Positions 53,492-63,800 are shown, counted from the first letter of the stretch. The stretch: DNA of 64,000 bases from SXIZ01 sp040079795 (GCA_040079795.1 JBEBJQ010000013.1:4151-68150), one strand, 5' to 3'. The notes: generated from the sequence alone by a model not told the origin. A program made the numbers and translations.

Positions 53492-54127
53492 TCAAATGCT
53501 TGGAAAAATGTTTTGCGGTTCATTTTCTTGTGCATCCTTGGTTGCTTCACAGCCATTTTTATAAAAAACCAAATCGGCATCAAATGGCTGTACAGCAATT
53601 TTTAAAGTAGATTTAGTCTGAAAATTCGTAATACTTGATGCTATTGCAGCTTGAAATAAGGGTTGAAATTGTTGGGTCAGGTTTTGGTGGGTAACTTTTG
53701 GGTCACTATTTGGGGTATCGGTGCCAAAGTTAATTTTATTGACTACAGTTTGCAGAGCCACAACAGAAAAATCAGTAATCGTTTTTTCAAATTCAGCAAA
53801 CACTTGATTGCCTTGCTGCGTTTTAATACGTTGCACGTCGTCTGCATCGGCGTATAGTAAAAACACGCCTTTCACGCCTTGTTGTGGATTTTTACAGGCG
53901 CCGCCTTCCATCATACGCACCAATTGCATCGGTTTTCCCGCCTTGAGGATGGTCATGGGCGGATCGCCCTCTGCTTTGGGGATTTTATTAATAATAGTTT
54001 GATCGTTAGTGACCGCTGGCGTTTCGGGCGTTTGAATTTTCGGGGTGCTGGTGCAGGCGCTTAAGGCTAAAAGGGATAACATCGTAAGCAGTTTTAATAG
54101 TTTCGGATAATCAGTATCAGGGTTCAT
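53492..54127 (-). CDS. Lipoprotein of unknown function
   Basis: This 211-residue protein has a signal peptide with lipobox LLALSACTS (Cys25, Thr at +2). The mature part has an N-terminal Pro/Thr spacer and two further cysteines (GACKNP, NGCEA) that may pair. I do not recognise a domain. It precedes nth with a gap of 13 bases. Confidence 0.6.
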   Translation of the reverse strand: MNPDTDYPKLLKLLTMLSLLALSACTSTPKIQTPETPAVTNDQTIINKIPKAEGDPPMTILKAGKPMQLVRMMEGGACKNPQQGVKGVFLLYADADDVQRIKTQQGNQVFAEFEKTITDFSVVALQTVVNKINFGTDTPNSDPKVTHQNLTQQFQPLFQAAIASSITNFQTKSTLKIAVQPFDADLVFYKNGCEATKDAQENEPQNIFPSI

Positions 54128-54232
54128 AGCGATAAAGTTAAATAAGAAAAAGGTTGAACTTCAAGAACAGGATACGATTAAAACTTAGCATGTCAATGCG
54201 CTGTTTTATTGATGTTTTTCGGGTGGGGAAAA

Positions 54233-54637
54233 TCACTGCTTTACAGCTAATGACTTCAAAAATAAACCCAAACCACCAAATGCTAAGACCAATATAACCA
54301 GTAGGTCAAACGCGCTCATGGTTATAAAACTGAAGTGCATCGAGGCAATGACACCAAAAATTAAGGCGATTAATGAGCCCAAGGTTAATATCCACCCCAA
54401 TAAGTTTTTAGCGTTATAGAAGATCATGCCAATACCGAAAATGAAGGGAATCATAACCATGCCGCTGGTGATGGAAAAAAGGCTGCCGAATAGGTTTAAT
54501 CCGTATAGTTGGTAGCCAAACCCAAAGCTGGTAGACACCAGGATGGATTTAAACAGCAAATAAAAGCCACCGCACATCATGGCTAACCCCAGCCAAAATT
54601 GTCCTATACCACCATTGGTTCCACCGGCACCGCGCAT
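54233..54637 (-). CDS. Small membrane protein with four predicted helices
   Basis: This 134-residue protein has helices at about 12-32, 48-70, 78-100 and 107-128 and a Gly-rich N-terminus. No family recognised; it lacks the DoxX pattern. Likely a monocistronic inner-membrane protein. Confidence 0.55.
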   Translation of the reverse strand: MRGAGGTNGGIGQFWLGLAMMCGGFYLLFKSILVSTSFGFGYQLYGLNLFGSLFSITSGMVMIPFIFGIGMIFYNAKNLLGWILTLGSLIALIFGVIASMHFSFITMSAFDLLVILVLAFGGLGLFLKSLAVKQ

Positions 54638-54746
54638 AAGTAATTCCCCGTTAGTTAATGAAAATGTTGAAATTTTAAACCGTTTGATTCTAACAGGCCA
54701 TTAATCAGAGCGCATTGCTTGTTGATTGTTGTCGCTTGAAAAAGCA

Positions 54747-55499
54747 TTAACGGGTAATAAAATTGCCGAGGTCGATCACCGGTATGCCAGCCTGTTTTGC
54801 GTCCAGCCGGTCTTGCGGCGTGTTATAACCCCAGTCTGCAAGTTCTAAGTTTACACCTTGTAGCCTGGTATTTTCTTTAACACTTAACAGGGCGGGTAAC
54901 CGGTCTTCTATAAAGATGACTTCGGTGTTCGGGTGTTGGGCGACTAAACTGATTAAAACTTCATCCTTATTTATTTTTCGATCCAGGCCAAAGATGTGCC
55001 GTTCAGGGACAAAAATGTCATTGGCGTTCAGTATCTGGGTAACAAAGCGTTCCTGTTTGGTGGTTAGGATATACCATGAACCCTGTTGGTTAAGTGCAGT
55101 TAGCTTTTCCGCAACGCCTGGGAATAAGGGGTTTAAAGTTAGCCACTCTTCTAAATTATTCTGAATCCAGATGTCACGGGTGCTGCTAAATAGCTCTTTT
55201 AGCCTGCTTATATCCCTGCCGGTGCTTGCGATAATGGCTGGTTTCTGCTCTGTGAAATGTTTCAGGATGGATTCGGCCGATTCACCCTGAAAGAGCAAAC
55301 GCATGATTAAGGCCGCTTCATAACCGGTTTCAAGGATGGGTCTGGCCTGCCGGAATTGTGCGCTTAGCGCTTGGGGTTGCCGGGTGGGCATATCGTCCCA
55401 TATTTGTAGCGCAGTCTTCCAACCGGCCATCCCGGTTTCCAAGGCACTGTCACAAATAACACCGTCAAAATCAAGCGCATAAAGCGGGGTATGGGTCAT
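54747..55499 (-). CDS. HAD-superfamily hydrolase (phosphatase)
   Basis: This 250-residue protein has HAD motif I LDFDGVICD (with Asp9 and Asp11), a helical cap domain (about 20-110), motif II in ILTTKQ, motif III Lys in INKDEVL, and motif IV EDRLPALL. The substrate is a small phosphate ester that I cannot name. It closes the tonB-exbB-exbD group with a 45-base gap after exbD. Confidence 0.85.
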   Translation of the reverse strand: MTHTPLYALDFDGVICDSALETGMAGWKTALQIWDDMPTRQPQALSAQFRQARPILETGYEAALIMRLLFQGESAESILKHFTEQKPAIIASTGRDISRLKELFSSTRDIWIQNNLEEWLTLNPLFPGVAEKLTALNQQGSWYILTTKQERFVTQILNANDIFVPERHIFGLDRKINKDEVLISLVAQHPNTEVIFIEDRLPALLSVKENTRLQGVNLELADWGYNTPQDRLDAKQAGIPVIDLGNFITR

Positions 55500-55543
55500 G
55501 TTATTCTCTAAGCCTGGTATATTTTCGAAGCGTAAGTTGATGT

Positions 55544-55954
55544 TTATTCTTCCAGCGTAACAAAGCCTATTTTAGCAATACCAGAATGCTGGATAGCGGC
55601 TATCGCTTCTGCAACTTTGCCATAATTAACGGCTTCATCGGCGTACAGATGTATGGAGGCTTCAGGATTACGGGTCAATTCAGCTTTTAACAAAGCTTCT
55701 AGTGCGGTTAGGTCGGTCACGGCATTTTTATTTAAGGTAATGGTGCCTGTTGCGTCGATCCCGAGTTGCAGGGGCTGGTCTTTAATATCCGGCTCGGTTG
55801 TGGCGGTTTTCGGTAAATTAACTTTAACGGATTGGGTCAACAGCGGGGCGGTTACCAGAAGGATAATGACCAGCACTAACATGACATCAACCAGCGGCGT
55901 TACGTTAATGTCGCTGATGGCATCCTGGTCGTCGGATTGGGATTTAAAAGCCAT
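55544..55954 (-). CDS. exbD: ExbD/TolR-family energy-transducing protein
   Basis: This 136-residue protein has a short cytoplasmic N-terminus, a membrane helix near 20-42 (VDVMLVLVIILLVTAPLL) carrying the functional Asp of DINVTPLVDVMLV, and a periplasmic domain. With ExbB it couples the proton motive force to TonB. It starts 6 bases after the exbB stop. Confidence 0.94.
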   Translation of the reverse strand: MAFKSQSDDQDAISDINVTPLVDVMLVLVIILLVTAPLLTQSVKVNLPKTATTEPDIKDQPLQLGIDATGTITLNKNAVTDLTALEALLKAELTRNPEASIHLYADEAVNYGKVAEAIAAIQHSGIAKIGFVTLEE

Positions 55955-55959
55955 GGGGG

Positions 55960-56628
55960 TTACTCCTGTTTTGGTTGTGCTTTAGTAAACGCGATGTGCA
56001 TAAAGCCATCGGCAAAATTTTCCATTACTAAGCGTTGTAATTTGCTGCGACGTTGAAAGAAGTTGTAGGCTAAAACTGCTGGTACCGCGACGGCGATACC
56101 GACAGCGGTCGCGATTAACGCATCGCCGATCGGTCCTGCTACGACATCCAGGCTGGCCGAGCCGCTTTTGCTAATGTCTTGCAGGGCGCGCATGATACCG
56201 AAAACGGTACCGAATAAGCCGACAAACGGGGCGGTACTCCCGATGCTGGCCAATAAAGTTAAGCCACTTTCAATGCGGTGTTGTTCTTCCTGTATTTGTT
56301 TACGCAAAGCCTGTTCTAGGAGTTCCTGTGGAGATAAACTTTGAAACTTGATGGTTTTTACACCAGCCCGTTGTACTGCTTCTATCCAGTTAAATCCGCA
56401 TAAGGCAATTCTTGTTAGCGGGCCACGCGACTTTTTTACGGTAAATGCTTTAGCAATAGAGGTGTCTGTTGACTCCCAAAATGCATCATCAAAGAGCCTG
56501 TTATGGAAATTATTGCTGCTTAATTCCCAAATTTTATAAATGATCAGGGTCCAGGTTATGATAGAAAAAGCGATTAAAACGTACAAAGTGCCGTCGATTA
56601 TGAGGGCAGGGCTAAACGAATATGACAT
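55960..56628 (-). CDS. exbB: ExbB/TolQ/MotA-family proton channel
   Basis: This 222-residue protein has three membrane helices (about 10-32, 115-145 and 155-185) and the family motif GLFGTVFGIMRAL. It forms the pentameric channel with ExbD inside. Part of the tonB-exbB-exbD set; 44 bases after tonB. Confidence 0.94.
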   Translation of the reverse strand: MSYSFSPALIIDGTLYVLIAFSIITWTLIIYKIWELSSNNFHNRLFDDAFWESTDTSIAKAFTVKKSRGPLTRIALCGFNWIEAVQRAGVKTIKFQSLSPQELLEQALRKQIQEEQHRIESGLTLLASIGSTAPFVGLFGTVFGIMRALQDISKSGSASLDVVAGPIGDALIATAVGIAVAVPAVLAYNFFQRRSKLQRLVMENFADGFMHIAFTKAQPKQE

Positions 56629-56671
56629 TATAATTTCCTGTGCTTAATTGCGGTTTGAAGTTAATAATTAT

Positions 56672-57481
56672 TTAATGTTGTGATAATTTAAAGTGCAAGG
56701 TTTGCGTGGCACGCTGCTCGACCGAAATACCATTGACGATTTTTTGTTTAAATTTCCATTTTCTGATCGCATCTAAAGCCGCATCATCAAAAATATCTTC
56801 GGGTTCAGCCTGTTTAACTTTAGGGTCAATGACCGAACCACTGGGGGAAATGGTAAATTCCAGAGTAACTTTTCCTTCAATATGGCGATTGAGCGCACGC
56901 GAAGGATATTTTGGCTGTACCCGCTCCAAAGCAACCACCCCTGAACTGACACCGCCACCGCTATCGTTACCGTGAGTGGCCGATTTGGCTTCGGTAACGG
57001 ATTTATTGGTTAAGTTGCTGTTAGTGCTGGTATGGCTCGCCGCTTTCTCAGGGTTGGCTTTCTGGATATAGTCAGTCGGTTGTGGAGCTGACTTACTGGG
57101 TGTTTGAATAACTGCCGGCTCCGGTTCAACGATTTTCGGGGCTACCGGTTTAACCACCGGCGGATTTTGCACGATGGGTTTCGGCTTTGGCACAGGCGCT
57201 GGTTTTGGTTTGGCTTTAGGCGGGGGTGACTTTTTTTTAGGTGCTTCAACTGGCTCAGGTTTAACCGGTTCGACGTTAGCTTTGACGACAGGTACCGGCA
57301 ATAAAGTGACTTCAAGCGGCTTGGGCGTTTCCACCTTGGTTGTCAGTAGCGGATGGGACAGCCACAACGCGCTTTTGATATGCAACAAGGTGACCAACAG
57401 GGCAAGCCACCCCAGCATTGCAGCCGGTTTCTCGTTGCGGGTAATAGTGGTGACAATGCTATTCCATTTTAATGCTGACAT
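56672..57481 (-). CDS. tonB: TonB energy transducer
   Basis: I choose ATG 57481 because AGGGA stands 5 bases upstream; ten codons more are possible. The 269-residue protein has a membrane helix (about 22-42), a Pro/Lys-rich periplasmic spacer (about 55-120, KPKPAPVPKPKP-like) and a C-terminal TonB domain (about 180-269: RVQPKYPSRALNRHIEGKV, then DAALDAIRKWKF). It drives outer membrane receptors for siderophores, copper chelators or vitamin B12; no receptor is nearby. Confidence 0.92.
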   Translation of the reverse strand: MSALKWNSIVTTITRNEKPAAMLGWLALLVTLLHIKSALWLSHPLLTTKVETPKPLEVTLLPVPVVKANVEPVKPEPVEAPKKKSPPPKAKPKPAPVPKPKPIVQNPPVVKPVAPKIVEPEPAVIQTPSKSAPQPTDYIQKANPEKAASHTSTNSNLTNKSVTEAKSATHGNDSGGGVSSGVVALERVQPKYPSRALNRHIEGKVTLEFTISPSGSVIDPKVKQAEPEDIFDDAALDAIRKWKFKQKIVNGISVEQRATQTLHFKLSQH

Positions 57482-57533
57482 AAGCTTCCCTGTTATCGAA
57501 CGATAGTCCAAAAGTTATTGGTTTGGTTATTAT

Positions 57534-59417
57534 TCATAGTTCCATGCGAATGCCAATTTCGATAACCCGTTCGACCGGAATTTTAAAAAATTCGATGGCA
57601 CTGGCAGTGTTATTGAATAAAAACCTGAATAACGCACGGCGCCATTTGGGCAGCTTACTTTTGGGTTTAAAAGTTATTTTTTCACTGCCCACAAAAAATG
57701 AAACCGTACGGGGATTTATATCCAGGCCTTCTTTCATCACTAGCGTCAATGCGCGCCGCACATCTTGGTTTTGTTGGAAGCCAAAATACAGTTTTACGCG
57801 ATGAAATTGCTGATTTTCGCCGAAAGCACGAATTTTAACGCGTCTGGCTTCTTCAACATAGGGCTCATCGGTGGTAACAATGGTTAGGACGACCAGGTTT
57901 TCATGTACAACGTGATTATGTTCCAGGTTACACAGTAAAACTTGTGGAACCCCGTGGACACTGCGCGTTAAATAGATGGCGGTACCTTTAACGGTGACCA
58001 GTGGGTTGTTTCTGAATTTGTGTTCCAGATCCTCAAATAAGACCCGTCGCTCATCTTGATAATCCGCCACTAATTTACGGCCTTTAATCCAGGTAGTCAT
58101 AATGAAAAATAACACGGTGCCGACCAGTAACGGTAACCAGCCGCCTGACAGAATTTTTAAGCTATTGGAGGAGAGAAATAAAAAATCAATCGTTAAAAAC
58201 AGGATTAGAAAGCTAACGCTAACCGTTGTGTTCCATTGCCAAAGTGCCTGGATCACAATAAAAGCCAGCATGGTATCGACAACCATCGTGCCGGTAACAG
58301 CAATGCCGTAAGCCGAGGCCAGTGCGGAAGAGGACTGAAAGCTCAGTACCAGAATGAATACCGATACCATTAACAGCCAGTTAACGGCCGGTAGGTAAAC
58401 CTGTCCCATCTCATCGCCCGAGGTATGTAAGATGACCATGCGCGGACAGTAACCTAACTGGATCGCCTGTCGCGTTACCGAAAATGCGCCGGAAATAACC
58501 GCCTGCGAGGCAATAACGGTGGCCAGCGTTGCTAACCCCAGCAGCGGGTAAAGTGCCCACTGTGGTGCTAACAGGTAAAACGGGTTTTGGATGGCCTCGG
58601 GGTTTTGGAGCAGTAAGACGCCTTGGCCAAAATAATTGCAAAGTAAAGCGGGAAAAACAAAACCAAACCAGGCATAACGAATCGGTTGTAAACCAAAGTG
58701 CCCCATATCCGCATACAGTGCTTCTGCACCGGTAATAGCTAATACCACTGCGCCCATGATGAAAAAAGCCTGCCAGCCCAATTCAAAGAGCAAATGCACT
58801 GCATAGTAGGGGTTAATCGCCATGAGGATGCTGGGGTCTTTCATGATATTGCTAATCCCTAAAACTGCCAGGGTGCCAAACCAGATGCACATGATCGGGG
58901 CAAACATTCTGCCAATGGAGCCGGTGCCCTTAGCTTGCACAATAAAGAGCACACTTAAGACACTAATGGTAATGGGTAATATATAGTGCTGGAGGGCAGG
59001 GGCAACAACTTGCAAGCCCTCTACCGCACTCATTACTGAAATGGCGGGGGTAATCATGCTATCGCCATAGAATAGCGCTGCACCTAATAAGCCCATGGTC
59101 ACGATAAATCCCATACGTTTGGGATTATCGCGTGAACCATGTAGTGCCAGGGTCATCAACGCGATAATGCCACCTTCGCCTTTGTTGTCCGCGCGCATAA
59201 TAAAAACAGCGTATTTGAGAGTCACCACCAGGGTTAATGACCAGAATACCAGCGATAACACGCCCAGTACATGCAGCTTGTCAATGCTCAAGCCGCCGTG
59301 AAACACCTCTTTTAAAGCATATAGCGGACTGGTACCGATATCGCCAAAAACCACGCCAATTGCGCTTAACGCCAAACCAGCCAGGGGTTTTTTTGAATCA
59401 TCTTGATGGGTAGACAT
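57534..59417 (-). CDS. kup: Kup-type low-affinity potassium transporter
   Basis: This 627-residue protein starts at ATG 59417, where the Kup N-terminus begins; a TTG ten codons upstream is possible. The first helix reads ALSAIGVVFGDIGTSPLYALKE, the family signature. Twelve membrane helices fill about 15-450, followed by a cytoplasmic C-terminal domain. It imports K+ with H+. Two signature blocks (EALYADMGHFG, FVFPALLCNYFGQG) are intact. Confidence 0.96.
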   Translation of the reverse strand: MSTHQDDSKKPLAGLALSAIGVVFGDIGTSPLYALKEVFHGGLSIDKLHVLGVLSLVFWSLTLVVTLKYAVFIMRADNKGEGGIIALMTLALHGSRDNPKRMGFIVTMGLLGAALFYGDSMITPAISVMSAVEGLQVVAPALQHYILPITISVLSVLFIVQAKGTGSIGRMFAPIMCIWFGTLAVLGISNIMKDPSILMAINPYYAVHLLFELGWQAFFIMGAVVLAITGAEALYADMGHFGLQPIRYAWFGFVFPALLCNYFGQGVLLLQNPEAIQNPFYLLAPQWALYPLLGLATLATVIASQAVISGAFSVTRQAIQLGYCPRMVILHTSGDEMGQVYLPAVNWLLMVSVFILVLSFQSSSALASAYGIAVTGTMVVDTMLAFIVIQALWQWNTTVSVSFLILFLTIDFLFLSSNSLKILSGGWLPLLVGTVLFFIMTTWIKGRKLVADYQDERRVLFEDLEHKFRNNPLVTVKGTAIYLTRSVHGVPQVLLCNLEHNHVVHENLVVLTIVTTDEPYVEEARRVKIRAFGENQQFHRVKLYFGFQQNQDVRRALTLVMKEGLDINPRTVSFFVGSEKITFKPKSKLPKWRRALFRFLFNNTASAIEFFKIPVERVIEIGIRMEL

Positions 59418-59587
59418 TTTAGAAGTAGAAGTAAAGTAGTGGCGCAAAAATTAATATTTTTACTAATCGGATATTCATTTTGTTTCCAGATTCATAATTA
59501 CGTTGGGAATAATAAAGTAATTTATAGGAAATAACTACCGGCGAATCTTGAAATTCGCCTGCTAGGGATGTTTTTAACGCTTGCCTG

Positions 59588-61918
59588 TTATGACTCTGGC
59601 TGATCTTGTTTCCAGTCATGTTTGATCATAATGGGACATAATAAAAAACCTAGAATTAAACCGTACATCACACAAAGCGCCAGGGTTTTTAAGGTGGAGG
59701 TATTTACAAAGTTTAAACAACCAAATGCGCCTATGTTGGTAAGCATGGAGACGAAAATAGATTGATAGGTTAAGCGGATATTGCCGTCGGGATTTTCCTG
59801 ATAAAAAATGCCGTAGTCAGTGCAAATTGCGATAACCATCAAAAAACCGACCAGATGTAAAAAGCTCAGCGGCATACCGCTTAATGCCCAGATCCCTAAG
59901 AGGATTAGCATGGATAACAACGCGGGTGCTAAGGTTTCTAAGGCTTTCCAAAGGCTTCGGTAGCGGATGAATAACACCAGCAAAATGGCACTTAAGCCTA
60001 GCAATAATAATAGCTGGGAGCGCTTTTGGTAGGACACGGACAGTTTGTTCAATAAATCGCGTTGACTGAAATACTGCACATGTGGCAGGTCAGCCAGGGC
60101 GGATTGTAAGGCTTCTGGTTGATGCTCAGTCAGCCAAATAATGATCAGCGTTTGTTCCGGCTTGATGATAATTTGGTTATCCAGCAAATGTCCGATAGGC
60201 GATTGCAGGACTTGTTGCAGGCTTAAGTTTTGCTTGGCAGCATAATGGAATTGTCCCAAATGTTCGACTGACAAGCCATTTGTTAGCAAAGCAGTTTGCC
60301 ATTGCTTTAGCAGGGAAGGGGTCAGTTGTTGGGTGAGCAGTTGCGCGTTATAGCTTTGCTGTTGCTGGGAAAGTATCCACGGGTATAAACCGAAATACTC
60401 CCCCAGTTCGCCTTTTGCTTTCACTTGATCCAGACGCTGATAAACCTGCTCGGCTTTTTGTAAGGCACTTTCGGTATCTCCCGCGCTGACCAAAACAAAA
60501 CGTCCCGGTTCAATGCTTAACATGCGCGAACGTATTTCCGCATCTTTTACTTTTAAATAATCCAGTTCCGGAGTAAGTTGTTGTAAATCTTCCAACCAGT
60601 GCAATTCGCTTAAGGTATAGGCGCTAATGCCTGCTAAAACCAACACGATGCTTAATAAAGCCGGACGGAAACGGGTGCAAAACTTTATCCAAACCAGCGT
60701 GAAGTGCTCATGATTATAGGTTTTGGTAATGCCGGTGATCAAATGCGGCAACACATAACGCGTCAGTAACAGGGCCACCAGAATTCCGGTTGCTGCAAAA
60801 ACCGCGACTTGTTGGAAGCCAGGGTAGCCAGAAAAACTCAAGGCTAAATAGCCGATTAAGGTGGTGACACCACCCAATAACATCCCCGGCCAGAGACTGA
60901 TAATCGCTTTGGCGCGATACTGGGACTCTACCGCTTGGGCATGGACTAGGGCGTGTAGCGGATAATCCACACAAATGCCTGCGAGAGTCCCTCCAATCGC
61001 CATAGCGATACCGTGAATGGAGCCAAACAGCAGATCCGTAACCAAAACCGACACCGTCAGCACGGCAACCAGTAAACAGGAAACCCAGAAAAATACACTG
61101 AAGGAGCGGAATATCCAGAAGAACAGAACGGCTAACACCACAGTCGAAAAAGTGCTGATAAATTGCACGTCCGCTTGGATCATGTTTTGGGTAGCGGCGG
61201 CAAAGATCGGCACGCCAGTCATCTCCAATTGATAGCTTAAGCCATCGGGGTTGGAAGCCTTGGTTTGTTCCGCAAAAAGACGCTGTATTTCCTTTTGGAT
61301 GCGGGTTTGCTCGGGAACATCCATGCCCGAATAAGTCGTTTCTAAAATTAAATTCGCATAGGGCTGTACGGTTTTTTGTGTGGCCTGTAGGCTTGCGAAT
61401 TGCGATTTAAAGCCATTGAGGGCTAACAATAGCGGGTCATGAAGCGCAACTTTTTTAACAATGGCTGCTTGTGGTGAGAGCAGTGCTTGTTTTAACCCCG
61501 CCGCTCGATCTACTAAACCTTGTGGGTTAAAGAGGGTGTTAAGCTCAGCTTCTGGATTGCGGCTGTATAATTGCGCGGCATAGGGGAGGTGCAAGGTTTC
61601 CAGGGCTTTAACCGCATCGCGGGTTTCATCGGCTTTCCAGACATCCGTGACGCCGGGAATAGCTTTTAAACTTTGGCTGAATTGTTTAACAAAACTTTGT
61701 GAGGGTGGTTTTTTTTCAAGTGATCCGATCGAGAGAATAGTACGGCGCGATAAAGTGCCGGATTGAATTTCACTGGCGAGCAAGATTTCTTCCGCATTAT
61801 CGCCCGCGATAAAAAAAGCGGAAATGTCGGTTTTAAAATGGGTCGTGGTAACGGCTAATAAAACTAATGCTGAGAGTACCAGTAAAAATACGCCTTTTAT
61901 CTTACCAGAGTGCGTCAT
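59588..61918 (-). CDS. MMPL/RND-family exporter
   Basis: This 776-residue protein has two six-helix halves (helices near 10-28, 255-390 and 410-430, then 630-760), each after a periplasmic loop. It is of the predicted-exporter group found with LolA-like proteins in aryl-polyene and lipid clusters. It probably moves a lipid or lipid-linked product to the outer envelope. It overlaps the LolA-like gene by ATGA. No polyketide or fatty acid genes lie around. Confidence 0.85.
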   Translation of the reverse strand: MTHSGKIKGVFLLVLSALVLLAVTTTHFKTDISAFFIAGDNAEEILLASEIQSGTLSRRTILSIGSLEKKPPSQSFVKQFSQSLKAIPGVTDVWKADETRDAVKALETLHLPYAAQLYSRNPEAELNTLFNPQGLVDRAAGLKQALLSPQAAIVKKVALHDPLLLALNGFKSQFASLQATQKTVQPYANLILETTYSGMDVPEQTRIQKEIQRLFAEQTKASNPDGLSYQLEMTGVPIFAAATQNMIQADVQFISTFSTVVLAVLFFWIFRSFSVFFWVSCLLVAVLTVSVLVTDLLFGSIHGIAMAIGGTLAGICVDYPLHALVHAQAVESQYRAKAIISLWPGMLLGGVTTLIGYLALSFSGYPGFQQVAVFAATGILVALLLTRYVLPHLITGITKTYNHEHFTLVWIKFCTRFRPALLSIVLVLAGISAYTLSELHWLEDLQQLTPELDYLKVKDAEIRSRMLSIEPGRFVLVSAGDTESALQKAEQVYQRLDQVKAKGELGEYFGLYPWILSQQQQSYNAQLLTQQLTPSLLKQWQTALLTNGLSVEHLGQFHYAAKQNLSLQQVLQSPIGHLLDNQIIIKPEQTLIIIWLTEHQPEALQSALADLPHVQYFSQRDLLNKLSVSYQKRSQLLLLLGLSAILLVLFIRYRSLWKALETLAPALLSMLILLGIWALSGMPLSFLHLVGFLMVIAICTDYGIFYQENPDGNIRLTYQSIFVSMLTNIGAFGCLNFVNTSTLKTLALCVMYGLILGFLLCPIMIKHDWKQDQPES

Positions 61919-62541
61919 TCGGGCGCCTCTAATAGCGTTAATAACTGTTGCACCTTGGTTTTAACGGCTGCACCTTGGGTCGATGGCGTTAAGGTATATT
62001 CAGTGCGATCACCATCGGCGAGCAGTAGTTCCAGCTTATTAGCGACCTGTTCCGGTAGGCCGCGCATAATCACCGTGGTATTGGTTTCGCTATCGGTATT
62101 TTGGCGGGGGGTTAAGCGTAATTGCCAGTCTTTATTAGTAGTCTTAAAGTCCAGGCTGTAGCGGTTTTTTAAAAATGCTAAATCACCATTCATCAAGCCT
62201 TTAAACGCCGCCACCTGAAAACTCACCGCATCCTCGTCCTCCAGTTCGGCTTGATGCTTTTGGTCGTTGCCGGGATGGTAATAGTATAGTTGCGCACCTT
62301 TTATACCCATAATTTCTTTTTCAGGGCTTTGTTGCTCTTTCAGCATCACATCCGGCAGCACGGCATAAAAAGTCCCGGTGCCTTTCCAGGTTTCTGAAAG
62401 TAAGCCAAGTTTACGGATTTCCTGATAGTTAATGCTGATGGCTTGTGCCGGTTTCATGCGTGCCATCACGTTTTCCAGTGTATCTTTGGCAAAAGTACTG
62501 AACGATAAAAAAGCAAAGAACAAGCAGAATAAAATACGCAC
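61915..62541 (-). CDS. LolA-like periplasmic carrier protein
   Basis: This 208-residue protein has a signal peptide (1-18, cleavage after TFA) and a LolA-type fold: INYQEIRKLGLLSETWKGTGTF, VMLKEQQSPEKEIMG and YYHPGNDQK follow the order of LolA-like beta-strands. It would ferry a hydrophobic cargo for the coupled MMPL exporter. It is not the main LolA. Confidence 0.8.
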   Translation of the reverse strand: MRILFCLFFAFLSFSTFAKDTLENVMARMKPAQAISINYQEIRKLGLLSETWKGTGTFYAVLPDVMLKEQQSPEKEIMGIKGAQLYYYHPGNDQKHQAELEDEDAVSFQVAAFKGLMNGDLAFLKNRYSLDFKTTNKDWQLRLTPRQNTDSETNTTVIMRGLPEQVANKLELLLADGDRTEYTLTPSTQGAAVKTKVQQLLTLLEAPE

Positions 62542-62771
62542 GATAGAATCCTTTGGGGGATTTTTCTGGATAATTAAGAGTTTAAATAGGATTGCTGGGC
62601 TGGCAGGCGAAAACTTACGTCATTATACGCAATTCCTGATTAAAGGGATTTTTCGATTTTTAGAACTGGCTGGTTAAAAATCGGAGGATTATAGTGGGTA
62701 TAGAAAAGTGGCAGCAATGAAGTTGGAGATAATGGCAGCGTGTTAGGGCAATTTACAAAAAATCGGGCTTA

Positions 62772-63764
62772 TTAGCGTAAAACATCTAAAGGGCTGCCCA
62801 CACCACGCCCGCCCTTATTTAACACATGCGTATAAATCATGGTCGTACTGACATCCGCGTGCCCTAATAACTCCTGCACCGTGCGAATATCATAGCCACC
62901 CTCCAACAAATGTGTGGCAAAGCTATGGCGAAAGGTGTGTGGTGTCGCCAGCTTGGTTAAATCAGCCAGCTTAAGGGCTTTTTTCACAGCGCGTTGCACC
63001 GTTTTTTCATCCGCATGATGCCGCCTTGCCGTGTTAGAACGGGGGTCAAGCGACAGCTTTACTGAAGGGAAACAATATTGCCAAGCCCATTCTTTACCCG
63101 CATTGGGATATTTTCTATCTAATGCCGTCGGCATAAACACAGACCCAAACCCCGCATTTAAATCCTCAGTATGCAACGCCCGCACTTTAAGCAAATGGCT
63201 TTTTAGTGGCGCCACCAAGGACAATGGCAACATCGTCACCCTATCCTTAAAGCCCTTGCCATCGCGCACCAAAATTTCACGGCGGGTAAAATCAACGTCC
63301 TTTACCCGTAACCGCACTGCCTCCATAATCCGCAAGCCACTGCCGTATAACAAACTGGCAATCAACCACATCGAACCATCCAAGCGGCTGAGAATAGCCA
63401 AAACTTCCGCCTGCGTCAGCACCACCGGCAAACGCTTAGGCTTTTTGGCTTGGGTTACCTTATCTAAATAGGGCAACTCAATTTCCAAAACTTCTTTATA
63501 CAAAAACAGCAACGCGCTCTTGGCTTGGTTTTGTGTGCTTGCAGATACATTACGCGCCACCGCCAGATGCGATAAATAAGCCTCAATCTCCGCTGCGCCC
63601 ATCTCTTTAGGGTGACGTTTGGCATGATGCAAGACATAACGTTTAATCCAATCGACATAAGCCCGTTCAGTCCGAATACTGTAATGTTTAACCCGGCACT
63701 TTGCCGCCACCTGTTCAAGCAATTTTGGCGGATTGGGGCTAGGCTGGCTAGGTGTGTTTGACAT
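62772..63764 (-). CDS. intI: Integron integrase (IntI-family tyrosine recombinase)
   Basis: This 330-residue protein has Arg145 (SGLRIMEAVRLR), His276 and Arg279 (TPHTFRHSFATHL), His302 (LGHADV) and Tyr311 (MIYTHVLNKG) of the tyrosine recombinases. It has the extra IntI segment WQYCFPSVKLSLDPRS, ARRHHADEKTVQRAV (about 228-260) that separates integron integrases from XerCD. It would recombine attC cassettes at attI, to the right. It is intact. No LexA box of CTGT-N8-ACAG type is seen upstream. Confidence 0.95.
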   Translation of the reverse strand: MSNTPSQPSPNPPKLLEQVAAKCRVKHYSIRTERAYVDWIKRYVLHHAKRHPKEMGAAEIEAYLSHLAVARNVSASTQNQAKSALLFLYKEVLEIELPYLDKVTQAKKPKRLPVVLTQAEVLAILSRLDGSMWLIASLLYGSGLRIMEAVRLRVKDVDFTRREILVRDGKGFKDRVTMLPLSLVAPLKSHLLKVRALHTEDLNAGFGSVFMPTALDRKYPNAGKEWAWQYCFPSVKLSLDPRSNTARRHHADEKTVQRAVKKALKLADLTKLATPHTFRHSFATHLLEGGYDIRTVQELLGHADVSTTMIYTHVLNKGGRGVGSPLDVLR

Positions 63765-63800
63765 TGGTATTAGTGAAAAAATAGGTGTGCTAAAAATAGA

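Noticed and set aside
54233..54637. Four-helix membrane protein as BufD/DoxX of the bufferin operon
   Set aside because: Sequence lacks DoxX features and is separated from bufA by nth and a lipoprotein gene.
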